64,000 nt of DNA, from assembly GCA_902810745.1 (NCBI GenBank), contig CADDYW010000001.1, positions 153,470 through 217,469 of the forward strand, read 5' to 3'. The DNA comes from Chloroflexota bacterium. GTDB taxonomy: Bacteria > Chloroflexota > UBA6077 > FW602-bin22 > CADDYW01. Of the stretch, positions 33,019 through 41,429 are shown piece by piece; the stretch's first letter is position 1, and the number at the start of each line of letters is the position of its first letter. The translations under genes were made by a program, and so were the position numbers. The notes below the pieces were generated by a model. The model ran no database searches. It was not told the DNA's origin and saw only the letters and a program-made list of their open reading frames with translations.

Positions 33019-33816
33019 TTACTTCAAGACATCCTGCATAGTATAGAGTCCTGGAGGCTGCTGCGCGATGAACCGCGCTGCCCGGAGTGCGCCGAGCGCG
33101 AACGTGCGTCGGCTGAACGCTTGGTGCGACAGCTCGACCTGCTCCCCCTCGCCGATGAACAGGACCGTGTGCTCACCCGCGATTCCTCCACCGCGAATCG
33201 CGTGGACGCCGATCTCGCCCGGCTGGCGCGGGCTAATGCCATGACGTCCGTGGCGCTCGACCTCGGTCAGCGAGCGGCCCAGCGCCGACGCGACGGCATC
33301 TCCGAGAAGAATCGCGGTTCCGGACGGCGCATCTTTCTTATGTCGATGATGCGCCTCGATCAGCTCGACGTCGTACTCATCACCGAGTGCCCGCGCCACC
33401 TCGGGAAGGATGCGTGCCAGCAGGTTAATGCCCGGGCTGAGATTGGCGGCGATCAGCACGGGCGAACGGGCAGCACCTTCTCGGATAGCCCCGAGCTGCT
33501 CCGGCGACAGGCCGGTCGTCCCGATAACGTGTGGCAGGCCCACCGCCGCCGCCCGTGTCGCGAGCTCTACCGCTGCCGTCGGATTGCTGAAATCGAGCGC
33601 GACGTCGCCCGCCTTGAGCGCAGCCTCCAGATCGTCCGTGATCGGTACCCCCAGGGGACCGACACCGGCGATCACGCCGGCGTCAAGGCCAAGGCTCGGC
33701 GAGCCGGGCCGCGTCACCGCCCCGACAATCTGAAAGTCAGGCGAGGAAGCCGCCGCGTTGACGACCTCACGTCCCATCCGTCCGGCCGCGCCATGGATAA
33801 TCAGCTTCAGCGGCAT
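33019..33816 (-). CDS. dapB: 4-hydroxy-tetrahydrodipicolinate reductase
   Basis: The 264-residue NAD(P)H reductase is the second committed step of the lysine/DAP pathway. Visible motifs are GAAGRMGREV (about 9-18, Rossmann loop), GTTGLSPEQ, NLSPGINLL, and the substrate-binding ELIEAHHRHKKDAPSGTA (about 150-167). I took ATG 33814-33816, where family similarity begins; the SD (AGAG) is weak. It follows dapA by 233 bp, with no promoter or structure recognised in the gap. Confidence 0.94.
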   Translation of the reverse strand: MPLKLIIHGAAGRMGREVVNAAASSPDFQIVGAVTRPGSPSLGLDAGVIAGVGPLGVPITDDLEAALKAGDVALDFSNPTAAVELATRAAAVGLPHVIGTTGLSPEQLGAIREGAARSPVLIAANLSPGINLLARILPEVARALGDEYDVELIEAHHRHKKDAPSGTAILLGDAVASALGRSLTEVERHGRHGISPRQPGEIGVHAIRGGGIAGEHTVLFIGEGEQVELSHQAFSRRTFALGALRAARFIAQQPPGLYTMQDVLK

Positions 33817-34049
33817 CGTATCAGTGTCTCTTCCCGACGACGTATGCGATTCGTAGCGTCTGGTGCACCCCGAATCGACACCGGTCACCCCGTGCCACGC
33901 GGCAAGAGTGACCGGTGACGATGACCCGACCTCCAGACCACCGCTTCCCCGTCATTCGTGGCTCGTCCTCCTGGCGTCGCCACGATGGCGCATTCTTCAG
34001 CATCGTGCCCCGAGATCCCTCGCGTTTCGCGCCACCTGTCGTGACGGAT

Positions 34050-34940
34050 CTAGCCGGCCGCGACGGGCTGGAGAACCGGCGACGATCGCAGCACCTGCTC
34101 CAGCTTCTGTCGATTCGCCTCACCCATCGGGCACATCGGCAGGCGCAGCTCAGGCAAGCAAAGCCCGAGGATTCCGGCTGCTGTCTTCACCGGGATCGGG
34201 TTCGTCTCGATGAACATCGCCCGGCACAGATCGAACAGCTGGTAGTGCAGCTCGCGTGCACGCGCGACGTTTCCGGCGCGATACGCGCGCACCATCTCGC
34301 TCATCGGACCGGGCGCGATGTTCCCCACGACCGAGATTACCCCGGTCGCCCCGAGCGAGAGCATCGGCAGTGTCAGGGAATCGTCGCCCGAAAGCACCGC
34401 GAAGTCGGAGCGACAGCTCTGAACGATCTGGCTCACCTGATCCATACTGCCGCTCGCCTCTTTGACCGCGACGATCGTCGGGATCTTTGCCAGGCGCGCG
34501 ACCGTCTCGGGAAGCATGTTCACACTGGTGCGACCGGGAACGTTGTAGAGGACCAGCGGCAGATCGGTCTCCCTGGCGATCGCCTCGAAGTGGAGGTAGA
34601 GCCCCTGCTGCGTTGGCTTGTTGTAATAGGGCGTGACGACCAGCGCAGCGTCCGCACCGATCTCCTTCGCCTTCTTCGTCATCTTGATCGTCTTGGCGGT
34701 GCTGTTGGTGCCAGTCCCGGCGATGACTGGGATCCTCTTATTCACCGTCTCGACGACGACCTCGATGACGCGAAGCTGCTCTTCTTCGGTCATCGACACC
34801 GACTCGCCGGTCGTCCCGCAGGGAACGAGTCCATCGGTGCCGTTCTGCAGGTGGAACTCCACCAGACGGCGCAGCGCCGGCTCGTCGATCTTGCCATCGC
34901 GGAAGGGAGTGATCATGGCGACGAGGCATCCCGAAAACAC
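34050..34940 (-). CDS. dapA: 4-hydroxy-tetrahydrodipicolinate synthase
   Basis: The 296-residue class I aldolase-fold enzyme condenses pyruvate with aspartate semialdehyde. The Schiff-base Lys lies in VAVKEASG (about 161), the Tyr of PYYNKPTQQG (about 107) and GTTGES (about 43-48) line the active site. The GTG start has GGAGGGCAGG just upstream. It is first in the dapA-dapB-lysA-dapL run. A likely promoter lies about 340 bp upstream, leaving a long leader. Confidence 0.94.
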   Translation of the reverse strand: MFSGCLVAMITPFRDGKIDEPALRRLVEFHLQNGTDGLVPCGTTGESVSMTEEEQLRVIEVVVETVNKRIPVIAGTGTNSTAKTIKMTKKAKEIGADAALVVTPYYNKPTQQGLYLHFEAIARETDLPLVLYNVPGRTSVNMLPETVARLAKIPTIVAVKEASGSMDQVSQIVQSCRSDFAVLSGDDSLTLPMLSLGATGVISVVGNIAPGPMSEMVRAYRAGNVARARELHYQLFDLCRAMFIETNPIPVKTAAGILGLCLPELRLPMCPMGEANRQKLEQVLRSSPVLQPVAAG

Positions 34941-35275
34941 GCTACCTGCCCTCCTTATCTCTCCGCGCGTATCTCCCGAGGGATCATCGAGCCAGACCTG
35001 CCACGCGTGATCGGGCCTGACCCCTCACCCGGGAGCGCTGCATATTACCAGCCACGATTTGCTCGGCCGGCCGCCACCAAACCCGGTAGGCACTCGACGT
35101 TACACGTGGGAGATTACTGCTTGGTGAATCGGAACATAAGCCGCAACGCGCCCGTCGCACGGACGTTATGCTAGGTCACGCCCAAACTGCACGTTGCGCT
35201 GGACGCGTTCCTCAGTAAAGAGCCACCCGCCGTATACCTGGCTGCGAACAGCAATCCGCCCCGACGACTGTAGGA
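34941..35275 (-). other. Long untranslated leader of dapA
   Basis: About 330 nt lie between the predicted start (near 35269) and dapA. I looked for a lysine riboswitch core (GCCGAAG element, AGUA loops) and a T-box (GGGTGG-ACCGCG), and found neither. No terminator hairpin with a T tract is present. Confidence 0.35.
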
Positions 35276-35305
35276 AGTCTAGCACGGCGTGTTAAAACGC
35301 GTCAA
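35276..35305 (-). promoter_or_regulatory. Probable promoter for the dapA operon
   Basis: On the minus strand TTGACG (35305-35300) and TAGACT (35281-35276) are 18 bp apart. The flanks are AT-richer than average (TTTTAACA between them). Confidence 0.5.
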
Positions 35306-35342
35306 GAAAGATCGCCAGCCTGGCGCAGCCGGAGGCGGCGGA

Positions 35343-35438
35343 CGGACGCGCGGGGAAGCCCGAGCACGCGCGTCTTCATCCTGACCGAGTACGCCGAGGA
35401 GTACGATGCGTTGGCGGTTCTGCGTGCTGCAGGCCCCC
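35343..35438 (+). pseudogene. Possible remnant of a response-regulator receiver domain
   Basis: Frame +1 reads TRVFILTEYAEEYDALAVL, resembling the beta4-alpha4 segment of NarL-type receivers (VLT-Y followed by a helix and RAG). Nothing of the rest of the domain is present on either side. It is too short to be certain and could be chance similarity. Confidence 0.25.
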
Positions 35439-36929
35439 GGGTATCACTCGAACGGCGCCCACGGTCGCGCTCGTGAGGCGGTTTGCCTGGTCGTAGGCGA
35501 AGCTATCGGCGCCGACAGGCAGTCCGACGACGAAGAGGACCGCCTGCTGAAGGTCAACGGGTCCCGGGCCGTCGGCTATCGCTACGACCTCGACGGCAAC
35601 CGCCGCGCCCTGCTCTACTGGCAGGAGGCCGCCCCGGTGACCTACACCTTCGACAAAGCCGACCGCCTGGGCTCGTTCCAGGACTGGGCCGGGCGTACCA
35701 CCAGCTACCAGTACTTCCCGGACGGCAGCCTCAAACAGGTGACCAACGTCAACGGCACCACCGCGACCTACTCCTACGACAACGCGTTGCGCCTGACCGA
35801 CGTGCTCACCCAGCTGGGCAGCAACACGCTCAGCCGGCACACCTATACCCTCGACGCCGTGGGCAATCGCACCCAGGTGAACGAGCTCCTCCCGCAGCTT
35901 GGTTTCGTCGGCACGACCACGCCCTCCCAGACCAGCTACGGCTACGACACGCTGTACCGGCTGACGAGCGTGACCGGTCCGAGCGGGACGACCAGCTACC
36001 GCTACGATCCGGTGGGGAACCGACTCACCAGGACTCGGGGGGACACGCTGAGCTACAGCTACGACCGGGCCGATCGAATCACCGCGGCGGGAGAGATCAC
36101 CGATACCGTCAACGCCAACGGGAACCTGACTGCACGCGGCTCCGATAGCTTCCTCTACGACCAGGCAAATCGGCTGATCAGCGCGACGGTGGGTGGGACG
36201 ACCACCACGGCCACCTACGACGGCGACGGAAAGCGGGTGAGCACGACGGTCGGGGGCGTGACGACCACCTACATGTATGACGTCAACACGAGCCTGCCGG
36301 TGGTGCTCGAGGACGGCCACTTCACCTATTTCTACGGACTGGGCCTGACCTACGCGGTCGATCAGAGCAACGGCCTGGTGCGGGTCTTCCACGCCGATGG
36401 TCTCGGCTCCGTCCGGGCGATCACCAACCTGGACGATCGGATCAGCGTGATCGAGACCTACCAGACCGACGCGTTCGGCGTCCCGACTCAGACCCAGGGC
36501 GGGGTCAGCCAGCCGTTCCAGTTCACCGGCCAGCAGCGCGATGCGGAGAGCGGGCTGTATTATCTGCGGGCGCGGATGTATGATCCGACGACAGGACGAT
36601 TCATCGCTGGACGGTACGTTTCGACCGTCCGTGGAAGGCGCAATGCGACGTCGTTCGATCTCGGTCAAACGTCTACGAAGCACACCGGATGTCGTCATGA
36701 GCCGCCGGAATCCGCTCGGCACGGGAGTATCGAGCTGCCGTGGAGGTACCGGATCGAGGAACAGGATGTTCCTCTACGCCCCTCTACGTTCTTGGCGTCT
36801 CCGCGGCGAGTAATTCCCCGGTCTGGCCGGTCGGGAGATCCCGATGGCTCTACCGGATCCACTCGCTCGCGTGCGAGCGGACTGTATTGTAGATTGGCTT
36901 GGGGCGAAAGCTGGTGTCGACGAAGGTGA
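35406..36929 (+). CDS. RHS-repeat core fragment, probably a truncated remnant
   Basis: The open frame has 507 codons, but only 35514-36606 is RHS: YD repeats (GYRYDLDGNRRALLYW, TYSYDNALRLT, SYRYDPVGNRLTR) and the RHS core ending SGLYYLRARMYDPTTGRFI. The 5' part translates antisense RHS and unrelated DNA. After RFI the usual SRDP and toxin-like tail are missing, and the frame runs into the antisense of the glycosidase gene. No signal peptide or SD is seen. Full RHS proteins exceed 1000 residues, so this lacks most repeats and the C-terminal tip. It is probably non-functional debris, or a cassette awaiting recombination. Confidence 0.65.
   Translation: MRWRFCVLQAPGYHSNGAHGRAREAVCLVVGEAIGADRQSDDEEDRLLKVNGSRAVGYRYDLDGNRRALLYWQEAAPVTYTFDKADRLGSFQDWAGRTTSYQYFPDGSLKQVTNVNGTTATYSYDNALRLTDVLTQLGSNTLSRHTYTLDAVGNRTQVNELLPQLGFVGTTTPSQTSYGYDTLYRLTSVTGPSGTTSYRYDPVGNRLTRTRGDTLSYSYDRADRITAAGEITDTVNANGNLTARGSDSFLYDQANRLISATVGGTTTTATYDGDGKRVSTTVGGVTTTYMYDVNTSLPVVLEDGHFTYFYGLGLTYAVDQSNGLVRVFHADGLGSVRAITNLDDRISVIETYQTDAFGVPTQTQGGVSQPFQFTGQQRDAESGLYYLRARMYDPTTGRFIAGRYVSTVRGRRNATSFDLGQTSTKHTGCRHEPPESARHGSIELPWRYRIEEQDVPLRPSTFLASPRRVIPRSGRSGDPDGSTGSTRSRASGLYCRLAWGESWCRRR
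35454..35513 (-). repeat. Inverted copy of a 60-bp RHS segment
   Basis: The minus strand encodes ADSFAYDQANRLTSATVG. The plus-strand RHS frame at about 36138-36197 encodes SDSFLYDQANRLISATVG. The two copies are highly similar at DNA level (shared GATAGCTTC, CTACGACCAGGCAAA) and face each other, 0.6 kb apart. This looks like leftover RHS sequence after an inversion or recombination. Confidence 0.7.
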
Positions 36930-37965
36930 AGTAGTCGTTGTAGTCATGCGCCGGGGCAGGCAGCCGAAAGACCCACATGCACAATGCCCGGACCCAGGGC
37001 CACTCGCGGGCCGCCCTGCGATAGGCTTGCAGCGTGTAGAGAATGCGCTGGCCCGGGTGTACCGCCTTGGTCCAGCGTGGGCTGTCATTCCACCCTGCCT
37101 CGGTGATCAGCACCGGCTTCGCTGCGTCGCCGTTACGCTCCATGACCTGGCGAAGAAGCTCGGCCCGCGAGAAGTTCAGTCGATCTGGCCGTGGAGGATC
37201 CTCCGGTGGAAACTTCCAGCCATAGGTATGGACGCAGAGCGCGTCGAAGTAGCGCGCCGCGCCCAGATCGTACATCTGCTGGAGAAACGTCAGGTCTTCG
37301 ATCGCTAGCTCGCTGTGCTCGACGGTCGGGGCAAGCCCGGCCGGCAGAATCGTCGCACCGGGGTGAGCCTTACGAATCGACTCCGCGGCAGTGGCCAGGA
37401 GCTCGACGTAGGACTCGGCACTGACCGGACGAAAGCCCCATTCGAAGCTTGTGTTTGGTTCGTTCCAGATAATGAAATACCTGACCGCGTCCCGATAGCG
37501 GTGGGCAAACTGGGCGACGAAGTTCGCGTAGTCGGGGTACCGATCGCGCGGCAGCAGGCGGGGAGTCGATCCCGCCGGTCGAGCCCAGGCGGGAACGAAA
37601 TCCAGCCGCGCGATGACCTCCAGGCCCTGCTGATTCGCGTCGCGAATCACGGTGTCGGGATGCGCCCAGTCGAACGCGCCGGGCCTGGGCTCGATGTAGG
37701 CCCAGGGGAACAGCTCGACGATCCAGCGCGCTCCCATCTGCTGCACCATCTGCAGCGTCCGCGCGATCTTCCAGGGTTCGACCTCGTCCGACAGGCGCGT
37801 GTGGACGCCCTGAATGGTTCGTGGAATCGGCGGACTGACGCCATACGGGTGGCCCGCGTCGAAGAGAGAGCTATCGCCCGTCACGAGGGCAGCCGGCAAG
37901 GCAGCGGCGACGAGCGCCGATACCACGCGAGACCAGAGCATCCGCCGCGGAATCCGGATCGTCAC
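36850..37965 (-). CDS. Exported clan GH-A glycoside hydrolase
   Basis: This 371-residue protein has a signal peptide (LWSRVVSALVAAALPAALVTG, about 10-30). A TIM-barrel glycosidase of clan A type follows (GH39/GH5-like). The acid/base is Glu in IIWNEPNTSF (about 175) and the probable nucleophile Glu is in LITEAGWND (about 293). VHTYGWKF and MWVFRL are barrel strand ends. Retaining cleavage of a beta-linked polysaccharide is expected; the substrate is unknown. The GTG at 37963-37965 overlaps the cdd stop (GTGA). The region downstream is the RHS debris. Confidence 0.75.
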   Translation of the reverse strand: MTIRIPRRMLWSRVVSALVAAALPAALVTGDSSLFDAGHPYGVSPPIPRTIQGVHTRLSDEVEPWKIARTLQMVQQMGARWIVELFPWAYIEPRPGAFDWAHPDTVIRDANQQGLEVIARLDFVPAWARPAGSTPRLLPRDRYPDYANFVAQFAHRYRDAVRYFIIWNEPNTSFEWGFRPVSAESYVELLATAAESIRKAHPGATILPAGLAPTVEHSELAIEDLTFLQQMYDLGAARYFDALCVHTYGWKFPPEDPPRPDRLNFSRAELLRQVMERNGDAAKPVLITEAGWNDSPRWTKAVHPGQRILYTLQAYRRAAREWPWVRALCMWVFRLPAPAHDYNDYFTFVDTSFRPKPIYNTVRSHASEWIR

Positions 37966-38375
37966 GTGATCGACTCGGGCCCAAAGGCGTTGGGGAGAAG
38001 GTCTCGAATGCGCCACTCACGACGGTCACCGCGCAGATTCTCAGCGATGATCAGCGCGTCCTTACCGAACTCCCAGATCACCTGGCGGCACGCGCCGCAC
38101 GGCGGCGTCACCATCTCCGCGTCAGTCACCACGACCACGGCTTTGATCTGACGCTCGCCCTTCCCGATCGCTCCGAAGATCGCCGCTCGCTCCGCGCAGA
38201 TCGTCAGACCATAGGATGCGTTCTCGACGTTCGCGCCGGTGAAGATCTGACCGGAGCCGGACAGCACCGCCGCCCCGACGGCAAAGCGCGAGTAAGGCGC
38301 GTAGGCTGACCCACGCACCTTCCACGCCGCGGCCAACAGGTCTTCGACAATCCGCGTCTCAGGCCCGGTGCCCAT
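37962..38375 (-). CDS. cdd: Cytidine deaminase
   Basis: The 137-residue homotetrameric-type cytidine deaminase converts cytidine or deoxycytidine to uridine in salvage. The zinc site is Cys and Glu in TICAERAAIF (about 57-60) plus PPCGACRQV (Cys about 91 and 94). YAPYSRFAVGAA and GANVENASYG are substrate-binding motifs. It is directly abutted by the CorC-like gene stop (0 bp) and overlaps the glycosidase start. SD is provided within the upstream gene's end. Confidence 0.93.
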   Translation of the reverse strand: MGTGPETRIVEDLLAAAWKVRGSAYAPYSRFAVGAAVLSGSGQIFTGANVENASYGLTICAERAAIFGAIGKGERQIKAVVVVTDAEMVTPPCGACRQVIWEFGKDALIIAENLRGDRREWRIRDLLPNAFGPESIT

Positions 38376-39692
38376 TCAATCACGTCCAGACGTCGTACGC
38401 ATCCCATTGGGCCCGGTAGACCCGTTTGGAGTTTCATCCTCTAAGCGCTTGATCCGCACGCGCGTCACCCGCCGCCCGCTGGCCGCGACGACGGTCAGCA
38501 GAGCATGATCAAGCTGTACCTTATCGCCGACCGTCGGGATGCGTCCGAGCCGCTCGTGCACCAGACCGCCGATCGTGTCCACCTCCTCCGCCACGAGGTC
38601 CAGGTTCAGCTCCTCGTTGGCGTCGTCGATCGTGACGCCGCCGTCGACCAGCGCCTCGCCCTCGGAAACCTTGACGATCTTCTGCTCCTCGGTGTCGAAC
38701 TCGTCCTGGATCTCGCCGACAATCTCTTCCAGGAGATCTTCGATCGTCACGAGACCTGCAGTTCCACCGTACTCGTCGACGACGATCGCGATGTGTACGC
38801 GCTTCTGCTGGAGCTCGCGAAGTAGATCGCCGGTCTTCTTCGACTCCGGCACAAAGTAGGCAGGGCGGACAAAGTCGCCAACCAGGTCATCGAGCCGGCC
38901 GCTCACCGAGAGTGGCAACAGGTCCTTGCCGTAGAGAACGCCGACAACGTCGTCAATCGTATCACGGTAAACCGGCAGGCGCGAATAGCCTTCTTTAACC
39001 AGCGTGTCGATAGCGCCGCGTACCGTCGTGGCTGCCGGGAGCGCGACGATGTCCGGTCGTGGTACCATCACCTCGCGAACCGTCTTCTCCTCGAGCTCGA
39101 GGACATTGTCGATCATCGTCCGTTCCTGGCTCTCGATCAATCCCTCTTCTTCGCTCGCCGCCACCATCACCTTCAGCTCGGCTGGCGTCACCAGCGGCCC
39201 TTCGGGGACCGGACCGGCGCCGAGCAGTCGCGACAGCCCGTCGGTCATCCAGGACACGAGCTGGGCGATCGGCGAGATGATGAAGGCCATCGCTCGGAAC
39301 GGAACCGCCAGCGCCAGCGCAAGCTCTTCCGGACGATTCGACGCGGCCGCGCGCGGAATCATCCAGCCCAGGATCAATGCGACGATGAGCGAGGTGACCC
39401 ACGCGACGACGGTCCAGGATTGCAGCGGAACATTCATCAAGAGTTGGAAGGTGCAGAGTACTGCCGCGACCAGCGCGGTGAGCTTGGCGACGACCGCCGT
39501 CGAGAGATAGCGAGAGGGTCGCTCGGCAAAATCGACAATACGGTTCGCAGACTGCTCATCCTGTTCGGCCAGGCGCTGGATGCGCGCCCGGCTGAGCGAC
39601 CCGATCGTGTGCTCCGCCAGCGAGGCGAGGAGATACACGACCGTCGCGGCGATCAGGATGAGCCAAAGGTAGAGAGTACTATCAGAGTCCAA
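38376..39692 (-). CDS. CNNM/CorC-type membrane protein (hemolysin C family)
   Basis: The 438-residue protein has four N-terminal hydrophobic segments of the DUF21/CNNM domain (helices near 8-28, 68-88, 92-112, 125-150). A pair of CBS domains follows (about 215-335; [34 protein letters not shown]). A C-terminal CorC_HlyC domain ends near 425. Members affect Mg2+/Co2+ homeostasis or are transporters. It lies upstream of and abuts cdd, and follows glmU by 20 bp (glmU stop at 39713). This order is common in Gram-positive and Chloroflexota genomes. Confidence 0.9.
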   Translation of the reverse strand: MDSDSTLYLWLILIAATVVYLLASLAEHTIGSLSRARIQRLAEQDEQSANRIVDFAERPSRYLSTAVVAKLTALVAAVLCTFQLLMNVPLQSWTVVAWVTSLIVALILGWMIPRAAASNRPEELALALAVPFRAMAFIISPIAQLVSWMTDGLSRLLGAGPVPEGPLVTPAELKVMVAASEEEGLIESQERTMIDNVLELEEKTVREVMVPRPDIVALPAATTVRGAIDTLVKEGYSRLPVYRDTIDDVVGVLYGKDLLPLSVSGRLDDLVGDFVRPAYFVPESKKTGDLLRELQQKRVHIAIVVDEYGGTAGLVTIEDLLEEIVGEIQDEFDTEEQKIVKVSEGEALVDGGVTIDDANEELNLDLVAEEVDTIGGLVHERLGRIPTVGDKVQLDHALLTVVAASGRRVTRVRIKRLEDETPNGSTGPNGMRTTSGRD

Positions 39693-39712
39693 ACAGAAGC
39701 CTCCACAGCTCG

Positions 39713-41080
39713 TCAGGCAGGCGGCATTCGGCGCCGCCGCAGTGGACGCGCGGGAACGCCAACGACCACGGTTCCTGGCTCGACATCGTGGGTTACGACC
39801 GCGCCAGCTCCCGTCATCGCATCTTTGCCAACGGTGACCGGGGCGACCAGCATCGTGTCACTGCCGAGGCTGACCCCATCTTCGACGACCGTTCGGTTCT
39901 TTACGCCTGATTCGCTGTCAAAATTCGTCGTGATCGTTCCAGCACCAATATTCACGCCTTCGCCCACGTCGGCATCGCCGATGTAGCTGAAGTGATGCAT
40001 CCTGGTGCCCGCGCCAATTCTCGAGTTCTTTACTTCCGCGTAGTTGCCGAGCTCGACATCCGCCTCGATCGTGGCTCCAGGTCGGAGATGGGCGAACGGT
40101 CCAATCTGAACGCGGTCGCCAACCTCGGCGCTCTCGACCACGGACATCTGGATGGTCACGTCCGAGCCGATACGCGAGTCGACAATGCGCGCGTGCGGCC
40201 CAATGCGGCATCGGGTGCCGATGACGGTGCTTCCTTCGATGAACGTCCCGGGATACACGATCGAATCCGTGCCAATCTTTACCCCGGCATCGATGTAGAT
40301 CGTACGCGGATCCATCAGCGTGACGCCCGAGACCATCAGGTCACGACGGATGCGTTCACGAATGACCTCTTCGGCCATGGCGAGCTGAGCTCGGTCGTTC
40401 ACGCCCGCCGTCACCGTCATCGGCGCTTCGATCGCGTAAACACGGCTGCCCTCGGATACTGCCAGCGCGACGAGGTCGGTGAGGTAATACTCACCCGATG
40501 GGGATGGCTTGACCGACGGCAGGTGCTCCCAGAGCCAGCTGGCATCAACGGAGTAGACGCCCGCGTTGATCTCGCGTATCTCGCGCTCTTTCTCGGACGC
40601 GCTGGCCTCTTCGACGATCGCGCTCACTCGACCATCCGCGTCACGGATAACCCGGCCGTACCCTCTCGGATCATCGGCTGGCGTCGCCACCAGCGCAATC
40701 ATCGCGCCAGTCTCCCGTCGCCGCTGAACCAGCTCGCCGAACAGCGACGGAGTGAGTAACGGACAGTCGCCGTGGGCGATCAGGACGTCGTGGATGCGCG
40801 CGTCGCCCTGAAGCAGTGGCCGAGCTTGAAGCACCGCGTCGGCAGTTCCTCGCAGCTCCATCTGGCGGACGCATTTCGCGTGACCGCCGACGGCCGCCTC
40901 GACCGCGTCGGCTCCGTGTCCGACGACGACCACGACGCGCGTGACTCCGGATTCCCGTACCGCCGTGACGACGTAGTCGATCATCGGGCGGCCAGCGATG
41001 CGATGCAGCACCTTCGGCGTCGCCGAGTGCATGCGTTTACCCTGACCGGCGGCGAGAATTACCGCGGCGGTGTCTGGCAT
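39713..41080 (-). CDS. glmU: Bifunctional GlmU: GlcNAc-1-P uridyltransferase / GlcN-1-P acetyltransferase
   Basis: The 455-residue enzyme makes UDP-GlcNAc for peptidoglycan. The N-terminal pyrophosphorylase has LAAGQGKRMHS (about 9-19) and HGDCPLL. The C-terminal left-handed beta helix (about 250-450) shows hexapeptide repeats, with FAHLRPGA, KNSRIGAGTRMHHFSYIGDA and GAGTITTNFD acetyltransferase motifs. I took ATG 41078-41080, which has GGAGGCGTC just upstream. Its own promoter lies between it and ispE, followed by a leader of about 250 nt with strong hairpins. Confidence 0.95.
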   Translation of the reverse strand: MPDTAAVILAAGQGKRMHSATPKVLHRIAGRPMIDYVVTAVRESGVTRVVVVVGHGADAVEAAVGGHAKCVRQMELRGTADAVLQARPLLQGDARIHDVLIAHGDCPLLTPSLFGELVQRRRETGAMIALVATPADDPRGYGRVIRDADGRVSAIVEEASASEKEREIREINAGVYSVDASWLWEHLPSVKPSPSGEYYLTDLVALAVSEGSRVYAIEAPMTVTAGVNDRAQLAMAEEVIRERIRRDLMVSGVTLMDPRTIYIDAGVKIGTDSIVYPGTFIEGSTVIGTRCRIGPHARIVDSRIGSDVTIQMSVVESAEVGDRVQIGPFAHLRPGATIEADVELGNYAEVKNSRIGAGTRMHHFSYIGDADVGEGVNIGAGTITTNFDSESGVKNRTVVEDGVSLGSDTMLVAPVTVGKDAMTGAGAVVTHDVEPGTVVVGVPARPLRRRRMPPA

Positions 41081-41095
41081 GACGCCTCCAATGCA

Positions 41096-41164
41096 AAACG
41101 GGCGCATCGCGCGCTCCTGCCCGTTTCCCCGCGTGATCCTGGCGGAAACGCGCCAGCGGGGAAA
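41096..41164 (-). promoter_or_regulatory. Tandem hairpins in the glmU leader, possible attenuator
   Basis: Reading on the minus strand, hairpin 1 pairs TTTCCCCGC (41164-41156) with GCGGGGAAA (41132-41124) and has an inner stem. Hairpin 2 pairs AAACGGGC (41126-41119) with GCCCGTTT (41103-41096) and is followed by a short T run before the SD. The arms share the AAA at 41124-41126, so they compete slightly. Hairpin 2 resembles a weak intrinsic terminator. No known ligand-binding class is recognised. Confidence 0.45.
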
Positions 41165-41341
41165 ACCGAAGCGACGTGCACCCGTCTGTCTTGCTCGGAT
41201 CGGGCCGTCCATCTCTTTTCATGCTGGATGGGCGACCCGCATGTACGGTCTTGTTCCACTTGTATCGGTTAGGGTTTCGTCCCGCGCCGGATCTGGGGGT
41301 CGCGCCGCCCTCGCGCGAGCCCGACAATTACGGCATACAAT

Positions 41342-41369
41342 ATTACACCCAATCTCGCGCGGCTGTCAA
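41342..41369 (-). promoter_or_regulatory. Promoter for glmU
   Basis: TTGACA (41369-41364) and TGTAAT (41347-41342), 16 bp apart on the minus strand, lie between ispE and glmU. The predicted leader is about 250 nt. Confidence 0.65.
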
Positions 41370-41429
41370 GGTTTGGTCGCTCGCTAGCTATGGCGAACGG
41401 AGCTCCACTGGGTGTCCTGCGGGAAGAAT

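Noticed and set aside
33915..35174. 419-codon plus-strand frame across dapA
   Set aside because: Antisense shadow of dapA, with no RBS or recognisable domain.
34941..35275. Lysine riboswitch or T-box before dapA
   Set aside because: The conserved cores of both classes are missing by eye.
35376..36722. 448-codon minus-strand frame over the RHS gene
   Set aside because: Mostly antisense of RHS repeats. Only its end (35454-35513) is genuine RHS sequence in sense, reported as an inverted repeat.
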